Of a DNA stretch of 64,000 nucleotides, positions 46,801 through 64,000 are shown piece by piece (within the stretch, counting starts at the first letter, position 1; the number at the start of each line of letters is the position of its first letter). Under the pieces are notes generated by a model. It saw only the letters and a program-made list of their open reading frames with translations. It was not told the DNA's origin and did no database searches. Origin of the DNA: Clytia hemisphaerica (Eukaryota > Cnidaria > Hydrozoa > Leptothecata > Clytiidae); NCBI GenBank assembly GCA_902728285.1, contig CACVBU010000532.1:336059-400058 (forward strand), written 5' to 3'. A program made the translations under genes and the position numbers.

Positions 46801-48165
46801 TTACAAAGGGTAAAAAGTACCCCCTAAGTTTGGGCCCAGTATGAAAAATTGACCAGGAGTTAGCTTTGGGGACCGACCATTTCTTAAACTAGGATAGTTA
46901 AGAATTCCAAAAATGTATAGTTTATCCTGTAGAATCTTGGGTTAAGCAAAATGCCATTTTTCAGGTTTGGCTCCCGGACTAATATGTTTGGTCGATTTTT
47001 GTTCAAAACTTTCAAAAAATGTTACGTAAGTCGTTTTGGCATGTTCTTGCTTCTGGTAGATTTCAATGCAGAAATCTAATGATTTGAATTCATAACTAGA
47101 CTTTTATTTATTCTTTTAGTATTTTCTTATGTATGACAATCTTCTGCTAATATTTTTTTAGGATGAGTTTGGGCTGTGATTCTCTTGACTATTTTTTTTC
47201 AGGAGGCCTATCCCCTTTTAGGGAAGACCTATGCTCTTCTTCTTCTTTTAAAGTCAAATGAAGGCAACATTGATCCTATGTAATTCTAATTAGCATTGCT
47301 ATTCGACTGAATGCAGTGTTTAGAGTGCAGTGTAAATTGAATGATAGTGCTAAAATTCAAATGGGTTAATAATTCTTTGAAATAAATATGCTGAAATTCA
47401 AAGTTTATTTTATAGCATACACGCCTTTGTCTCTTGATGTTGATAATAACACAAATTATTCTGAGTTGAAATATACAAATACTTATCACTTTTTTACCAC
47501 ACACTTTGTCAAAAAACCCTTGAATCAAGTTATTTTTAATTTACCTTATTATTTTGAGTAAGAACATCTTCTGTGGTCTCTAATAGACTGTAACAAGCAT
47601 CACATCGATCTCCTTGCTTGAGGTATATTGATTGACTTTGGAATTGATTGAATCCACCTCCATAAGCACCAGTAGAAGGTGATGCTGAGGATGAAGATCG
47701 TGAAGATGGTGCATCAAAATAGAAAACATTCGCTTCTTTTTCCCAAGCTTTAACTTTATGTGATTTATCAACCACTTCATAAGGGGGTGGCATCTCTCTT
47801 GCTGTTTCTGGCAATTCAAGTTTAATTTGATTCACATCATTTGACAGATTTGAAAAAGATGGTGCAGTGGGTTTATCTTCAACAACGGGTGCTTTGTGAC
47901 TGCCTTTCAAGTCTGCCAGAAGGTTGGAAAAGGTCAACTTTGAAGGCTCGTCAACTCTGTTTTTCTCAGAAATGTTCGAAGATGCTGTAGCAGTTTGTTC
48001 AATGCCAACTGGATCGTAAGGAGGAGGGGCATATGTTCCAGAAGTTAATTTACCAATGGCAGCATTCACGTCTCCTCGAGATTCTTGTAGAGCCATTTCT
48101 GCTTCGATTCTATTGAATCCCATTTCATTAATAAGCATGTGTAGTTCATTTCTAAAACCATCCAT
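43900..48165 (-). CDS. UBA-domain protein with three LIM-like zinc modules (2 exons)
   Basis: 308 aa; exons 47545-48165 and 43900-44205, GT-AG, phase 0, with a 3.3-kb intron. Residues about 5-40 form a UBA domain (LINEMGFNRIEAEMALQESR), which binds ubiquitin. A low-complexity middle region has two PPPYDP/PPPYEV motifs (PPxY-type, potential WW ligands) and a serine-rich patch. The C-terminus has three regular modules: C188-x2-C191..H210-x2-C213, C222-x2-C225..H251-x2-C254, and C263-x2-C266..H291-x2-C294, linked by GP(K/R). Each could bind one zinc ion, and together they resemble LIM-type fingers. Ubiquitin binding plus LIM recalls plant DA1-type receptors, but there is no peptidase domain. I do not know a named animal orthologue; a role as a ubiquitin-dependent adaptor is inference. 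Confidence 0.85.
44333..44470 (+). repeat. dispersed repeat with embedded microsatellite, copy 2
   Basis: Inverted relative of 3668-3790: GGGGCTTTTGTTGCTTCACG, then GCTTGTTCGCCAGAAAAATA, a TGATGTTGATGATG microsatellite, and TTCTGAGCAGGC. It lies in the intron of the UBA-LIM gene. Plus-strand open frames across it are incidental. Confidence 0.6.
45520..46090 (+). pseudogene. decayed LINE reverse transcriptase fragment
   Basis: The plus strand encodes DLPLQEYADDTALLFNSR, with the YADD active-site box of non-LTR reverse transcriptases, then LEPREDSKSVVL. After a frame change around 45690-45860 it continues as FVYLGSMINKDCSDKGDVQM then RIQKASIAFGSL, typical of the region downstream of the palm in RTE/L2/CR1-like LINEs. 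The remaining RT, the endonuclease and an intact frame are absent. It is a dead fragment in the UBA-LIM intron, in the opposite orientation to the gene. Confidence 0.8.
46100..47540. other. intron sequence, nothing identified
   Basis: AT-rich remainder of the UBA-LIM intron. I see no further repeats with structure, no RNA gene and no supported exon. Confidence 0.5.
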
Positions 48166-48169
48166 AGTT

Positions 48170-51110
48170 TCTTAAACTATCAAACTTTAAACTAAATAAT
48201 TTTTTCTTTTATCTTCTCTGTTCTTATTCTCCAAAATCAAAAAAATTGAACTTTCACATTTTTGCGGAACGACCGTTTTGAGGGCGCGAAGCGCCCGAAA
48301 GGGAGTGTAGCATCCTTTCTCTAGATCTGGGCGTGTGGCGTAAAAAATTTGTATATGCACGAAATTTTCAAAAAAAATCGTCCGGTGACATATCGACTTT
48401 GCTTCGTGTTGGATGGGATCAATTTTCTGTAGCACTATTAAAAGTATCTGTTTTGTAAAAATATTTATTGCAATAGAATATGATTGATATCAAAAGTATT
48501 ATAAAGTAAGACTTTTGATTAAAATTGCAACTTTTGTACAATTAATAGTAAGAGTGTCAAAGCTTTATCTCCTTTGCTTTTTTCCCGCTTGTTCCAGATG
48601 TCTGGGCCCAGTCATTTTTTCTGCGTTTCATTTTCAAAACAACAAAGATGGCCCTGAAAACCAACGAATCTCTTCGGTTTTTGAGGTGCATGCATTAACC
48701 TTTGGATTGATTATGGCCCATTGAAAGATAAATCTTCAGTTTTTTTCACCTTTATAGTTTCAACTACCTTTGGAATGTTACATTAGTACTTTTTCTTTGT
48801 GTTGACTTTTTTGTATTAAATTGGATTTCATCTCATCATAAAACAAAATGTTTTTTTCTCGGCCATGTGTTTCATGGATATCATATGGCCATCTTTCCAC
48901 AGGCTTATTTTTTATTTCGTGTGTTTATTCAATTTTACTCTAACTATAATTATTTTCATCTCTTTTCTCTGTCTTCAGGGTTCAGGTGAAGGAGCTTGAT
49001 TGATGTAATGGGTGACTTTTAAACTACCGATCGGCCGACTGGCTGAATCAGCAGTGTTTCAGAGTTTTGGTGGGTGAACGTGCACAACAAAGAATCAGCA
49101 TAAAGCCAAAATATACATAGCATTATGACTGTATAAACAGATTGTGATTGATGGAGAATAATAAAAATGGTCCTGACCTGCTGAATATAAATTGTGCCAA
49201 TTCCATGTTATTCCGTGCAATGTTTACGAGACAAAAGAGAAGACTGTACTGGAAAGCAGAATCAAAATGATAATTACTAGTTGCTATTTTCGTCATTGAA
49301 GATTTCTTCAATATTTATTCGATAATGAATGGAATCATTTTGATTTGCCTTGATTGATTGTTGATTCCATTATCGCTTGCTGACTCTCCTCGAGAGATTT
49401 TTGTTTAACATTGGAGCTTGATCATCATCAATTAGAATAATGCCGATTTATATTTGTACGATACAGTAAAGTGATAACAAAAGCATGATTGATGACTTTA
49501 GCCCAAAAGACAACTTAAATGATAAAAGTACCGATATGTTACTTTTGATGCTAGCTCGAATATATTTTCAAACAAGATATCTTTTACAAAAAAGTGTTTT
49601 TTACTGGCAAATCAACTTATATTTTCATAACTCTTTGACTTGTTGGGATTGGGTTGTGCTTCATTGTCTAATCGCACGATGAGTTATTTTTTCTTATTTG
49701 GCGCCCCTTCATAGAGAGGAATTAATCGTTGTAGATAACGCTTATTATTATTACCGCCTAATAAATAGTAAAGGCATTACTTTAATATACTTATATGAAT
49801 TATAGAAGTTTTTGAATTTTATTCTGCAAGGCAAGGTTCTTGAAAAAATTAGTTTGGACTGGTTTGGATTGATTTTATAAATGAAATATTGGGAACATCT
49901 TTTTGCCGAACACACAATATCGCAAAAATAGACTCACAAAATAACAAAATTTCATCACTCAAAAAATGTCACTAGTCTTGATAAGTTACTGGAAATTATT
50001 GCTAGGCTGCTGATTCCTTTTCGGAAAATTGATACTACATTTGAAGTGAATGATATCAGGTAGCACATTTTAAGAGATTGTATACTAGGTTCTAATGGGT
50101 GAAAAGCTCAAGAACTTCTTTCAAACTACGCACTATTTTCTTTTAAATTTTGAAGGGAAATGTATAATATAATTTTTGAATTGTTGATAAATTTGTCTTT
50201 GTAAAAGTTTTATAGAGAGCTAAGTAATTGTTTCAAAAACTCACAAAAAGGTGGGATGAAAGTCTTTTAATTTGTTCAGATAAACTACCAGCCTAAAGCC
50301 TAATGTAATATCTTTGTTGTTGGTCATTCAGCCATTGCACAAGAAACATTTGTGTTCTTTTTTGTCACTTGCACTCTTTTTTATAAGAACCAGTAAATAT
50401 TTTTAAAAGTTTGGCTGTCCTTTTTTGCACTTTGAGCCTGAAATTGTTTTTGAATTGCTCAAAACCCAACGTATTTAATTTTTGAGCCTCGTATTGTTCT
50501 TATAAAATTCTTATAAAAAAGAAAGAGTTGAGTTGGAAAACATTATCAATAAAAGTTTGACTTATAAAAATAATTTGTTAGTGTCGAAATTTCTTCGCTT
50601 TGCGAAAACGGAACGGTCGTTCCGCAACCCCTTTTATGTTGATTTCTGTTCGAGGAGGCTGCAATATTTGTTTTGATATTTTGTGCTGATAATGCGATTT
50701 TCAAATGACGTAATGTTATAATCACGAGCTAGAGATTCGAGACGGTTTCTCTTCCCGCTTAAAAAATCAACTTAGATTCATAAACGTTTTCAATAATTGA
50801 ATAAAAACCAGGCTATTTAATTGAAAATGTATTCATTAAGTGCGGTCTCATTATGTTGTAAAAGTGATCTTCTCCGTAGACATTTTTTACCCTGAAACAA
50901 AATATTTTTATTCTTCTATTGTCGATAAAGAAGGAGAAACCTTTAATAAGATTTTTCTTCAAAATTCATTGTAATGCTTTGTTTTAAAGACACTCTTAAC
51001 AACATAACCAATCCCACGTGGAAAAAAGATAAATACTGTAAAAGTTTGTTATGATTTTGTCTCTCAATTTTCTGGAAGAAAACCTCTGAAACTTTGACCA
51101 TCAAAGAGGG
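48170..51110. other. head-to-head intergenic region
   Basis: It separates two divergent starts, the UBA-LIM gene (minus) and the P5C reductase (plus), so it should contain both promoters. No clear TATA box stands out. GCGGAACGACCGTT at 48265 and its approximate inverse CGGAACGGTCGTTCCGC at 50611, with GGGCGCGAAGCGCCC at 48280, are small palindromic words, possibly repeat remnants. No gene seen. Confidence 0.45.
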
Positions 51111-51114
51111 GAGC

Positions 51115-52090
51115 ATGTATAGGACTTTTCGAATACCACAATTGGCTTTTCTGGGAGCAGGAACATTAGCTGAGACTTTGACTAAAGGATTCATTGCAGC
51201 TGGGGCTTTGCAAATCAACCAAATATGGGCGAGTGCACCTTCGGATACTCACGTCATGAAACTCGGATGCAAAACAACCACCGACAACGTTAAATTAGTG
51301 AAGGAAAACAAACTTGTAGCGCTCTCCGTAAAGCCTCAAGTGCTTCCCAAAGTTTTAAGAGAAATTTCACCGCACATCACACCAGACCATCTACTTCTAT
51401 CTTTTGCTGCAGGTAAACAAATATTCTAGTTTTATCAAGACTCTGTAGATTTAAGGCTGCAAACCTTAGCTTAACCAAACCGAATTATGAAAATCTGTTC
51501 TAGTAAAAAAGTGTAAAATCTATTTCCTTTTGTCTATTTCAGGGATGAAGATCCGTAACATGCAATATTTGCTTCCACCAAAGACTCGAATAGCCCGTCT
51601 GATGACCAACACACCCACGCAATTTCGTGAGGGCGTTTCGAGTTTCGCCCTTGGTCCTCACTGTCGCGAAGCGGATCGAAAACTGATACAAGACTTGATG
51701 AGCACGGTTGGTTATTGCACTGAAGTGAAAGAGAACTTATTGGATGTGGTGACCGGGTTTGCAGGTGGCGGACCCGCTTATGCCTACTGTTTCATCGAAG
51801 CCATCGCAGACGCGGCTGTTTTAGGAGGAATGACGCGAGAAGAGGCAATGAAAATGGCGGCTAAATCCGTTCTCGGTGCCGCCCGTATGGTTGAGGAGAC
51901 TGGAGACCATCCAGGTAAGTTAAAAGATGATGTTTGTTCAGCAGGTGGCAGTACCATTCGAGGTATCCATGCATTAGAGAAAGGGCGCATGCGCTCTGCT
52001 GTCATCGACGCTGTGAATGCTGCCACCGAAAGATCCAGTGAGCTCGGCAAAATATTGAATGAACAAGGATCGTCAAACAAAATCTTTTGA
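51115..52090 (+). CDS. PYCR3: pyrroline-5-carboxylate reductase (2 exons)
   Basis: Catalyses the last step of proline synthesis, NAD(P)H-dependent reduction of pyrroline-5-carboxylate. 281 aa, in the usual range. Exons 51115-51412 and 51543-52090, GT-AG, phase 1. The first ATG is at 51115, and the protein opens directly into the Rossmann fold with AFLGAGTLAETLTKGF. Other family marks: VKPQVLPKVL, MTNTPTQFREG, TGFAGGGPAYAY and HPGKLKDDVCSAGGSTIRGI then HALE in the C-terminal dimer domain. The HALE end and the lack of a C-terminal extension resemble the PYCR3 branch more than PYCR1/2. No mitochondrial targeting peptide is evident, suggesting a cytosolic enzyme. Oddity: the usual SPGG reads SAGG. 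Confidence 0.93.
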
Positions 52091-52099
52091 TTGACAGGG

Positions 52100-53100
52100 A
52101 AGTAAATAGCTGAAATATTTGGAATTTAGTATAGGGGATAACTATTGTAAATTTTTGATAACAATGACACACATTTTAATACAATTGTACAGCACTTGAC
52201 GATTAGAAATTTTTTAAAGGATAACCACAGTAAGCAACTTAAGTAGAACTCTAGTAGAAGCCGTAAAATACGGTTCGAAATTAACAAGGTCCAGTCGTAA
52301 AACATCTTTGAACCAATGTCATGACAATATTTTGGGATATAAAAAGGAATATTACAGGGCGATTTGTTATGTTACATACTAATGTATCTTTACTAAAGAA
52401 AGAACCTTTTACAGATTTTATATTACGACAGTATAAATTGATTTAAACCTAATTTGTAATTCAACGCGTTTTTACTAGTGACATAACGTGAAAAAATGAA
52501 ACAAAAATAAAACGTTTTAACGTTAAACTCGATCCGACCCGTTCGAAAGCCACCCTCTGGAAAAGAATTCGTTTAGAAGACGAGATGTTTTAAAGCTACT
52601 CGAGACTAAAAAGTGGTGAAGGCTACCGTTATCTAATTTCAAATGGGGATAATTCAAGAGCTAACAACATGCAACATGTCACATTTAGTATAACCGTATA
52701 ACATCAAAAAATAACAAAAAGTTTAACTACAAAAATGATAATTCGGCCGTTTCGTTGAACAGACGATATGCAAAGAGAAGTATTAGCAGGTTCAAAATAG
52801 TTTATTTATCAATCAGAATTCTAATCAACAGGTATACTTCGTGCACGAATTTTTCAACATCGGAAAATACTACCACGACTATTGGTAAACCCAAACGATA
52901 AGCTAGTTATTTTTTTTCTTCATGGAAGATTAAGATTAACTCAGCTCTGATACTAAACCTTGCAATGACTATGATACGTAACATCAAAAAACACATTGTG
53001 TATAAAACTAGAATCTTTGAATATAATGCAAAAAATTAAAAGTTGTTGGTTTTAACCACCGGTCAACGAGTGACAATAAAAACGAAAGACACTACTTAAC
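52100..53100. other. convergent intergenic region
   Basis: Between the converging 3' ends of the P5C reductase and the USP gene. AATAAA at 52506-52511 could serve as a poly-A signal for the plus-strand gene, though it lies over 400 bases after the stop. No gene, repeat or RNA recognised. Confidence 0.45.
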
Positions 53101-53110
53101 ACACCATACG

Positions 53111-63379
<10,269 letters not shown>

Positions 63380-63419
63380 TCTACATTCATTTGGTTTTGT
63401 TGAATTATATCTGTAAATA

Positions 63420-64000
63420 AAATAAAGAAATATCTTTAGTAGTTCAGTAACAGTTAGTCTGAGAATACAAGTGGTAAACTTTGTTCACAGCCAGTTTTTG
63501 ATGTTTTAATGGCTGATTTACAGCTTGGAACTTGTTTTTCTCAGACATAACCATATAATTCATCGAAGATACTGACTATAATAATGTTGTGTATATCTCT
63601 CAAGCAAGTCCAGGTATATACTAAATTTGGGATCGATTTGGTAAAATGTTTGAAAACAGAAAGGAAAATCCTCAACTTTCTGACCCTTGGGACCATTCAA
63701 AAAGTACTATGCTCAAAATCAGTGAAAATCAACTACCCCATCCCTCTTGTACGCTCTCGTAAGCTTTGGTATTACCCCCTTTTAGCATATGTACGCCTTT
63801 AATATTACCCCCGTCAGGCAATATTTTAGAAAAAGGCTGTTTTTACCGAAATTTTAGTGAATTTGGGAAGGGCAGTGTCCGATAACCGAACGCGCTTTGT
63901 TAATGAAATAATCACAATAGCTAACCAAACTTTGGTTGGATTTTTCGTTCTATTAAAAATCTCCTATACTTTCATACACTTTTGGTTGTACCCTCCCCAT
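63420..64000. other. upstream of the USP start, no exon found
   Basis: No additional USP coding exon is evident here. If the real first exon exists it is either non-coding, very short, or past the window edge. Confidence 0.4.

Noticed and set aside
51784..52080. 98-codon minus-strand frame
   Set aside because: It is antisense to exon 2 of the P5C reductase.

Overview
The window is animal nuclear DNA from an AT-rich, intron-rich genome packed with small DNA transposons. The gene repertoire points to a cnidarian, most likely a hydrozoan: an astacin protease ending in two ShKT domains, an intronless DEG/ENaC channel, and ordinary metazoan housekeeping genes split by short GT-AG introns. There is no bacterial-style operon, no rRNA, and no intact tRNA. 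The species assignment is inference from content, not a match.

Layout. 1-4900: no gene, a mosaic of MITEs. 4957-8737 (-): a complete 7-exon gene for a secreted astacin metalloprotease with two ShKT domains (322 aa). 8800-17200: no recognised gene, with one tandem array and one orphan exon candidate. 17220-17735 (+): a one-exon secreted cysteine-rich protein with an internal duplication. 17800-24000: repeats, including a 2.25-kb foldback-like element at 19766-22020. 24077-34622 (-): a complete 17-exon P4-ATPase of the ATP10 class (1233 aa). Its introns hold a tRNA-His-derived SINE, several MITEs and, on the opposite strand, an intronless DEG/ENaC channel gene (31128-32771). 34700-43800: no recognised gene, with several palindromic elements including a near-perfect 754-bp one. 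43900-48165 (-): a 2-exon gene joining a UBA domain to three LIM-like zinc modules (308 aa); its 3.3-kb intron carries a decayed LINE fragment. 51115-52090 (+): a 2-exon pyrroline-5-carboxylate reductase (281 aa). 53111-63379 (-): a 25-exon deubiquitinase of the USP4/11/15 group (974 aa from the chosen ATG), possibly continuing upstream.

The exon models were built by hand from splice sites. In each multi-exon gene every junction keeps the reading phase and the exon total is a whole number of codons, which is the main reason for high confidence. The genes do not form one pathway. Ubiquitin links two of them (the UBA-LIM protein and the USP), and the flippase and channel share a locus but no evident function.

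The most unusual content is in the mobile DNA: a foldback element with nested inverted arrays, a 754-bp palindrome, MITE families with clear 8-bp and 9-10-bp target duplications (one nested inside another), and a tRNA-His SINE. Among proteins, the UBA plus tandem LIM-like architecture and the duplicated cysteine-rich secreted protein are the best candidates for undescribed families.
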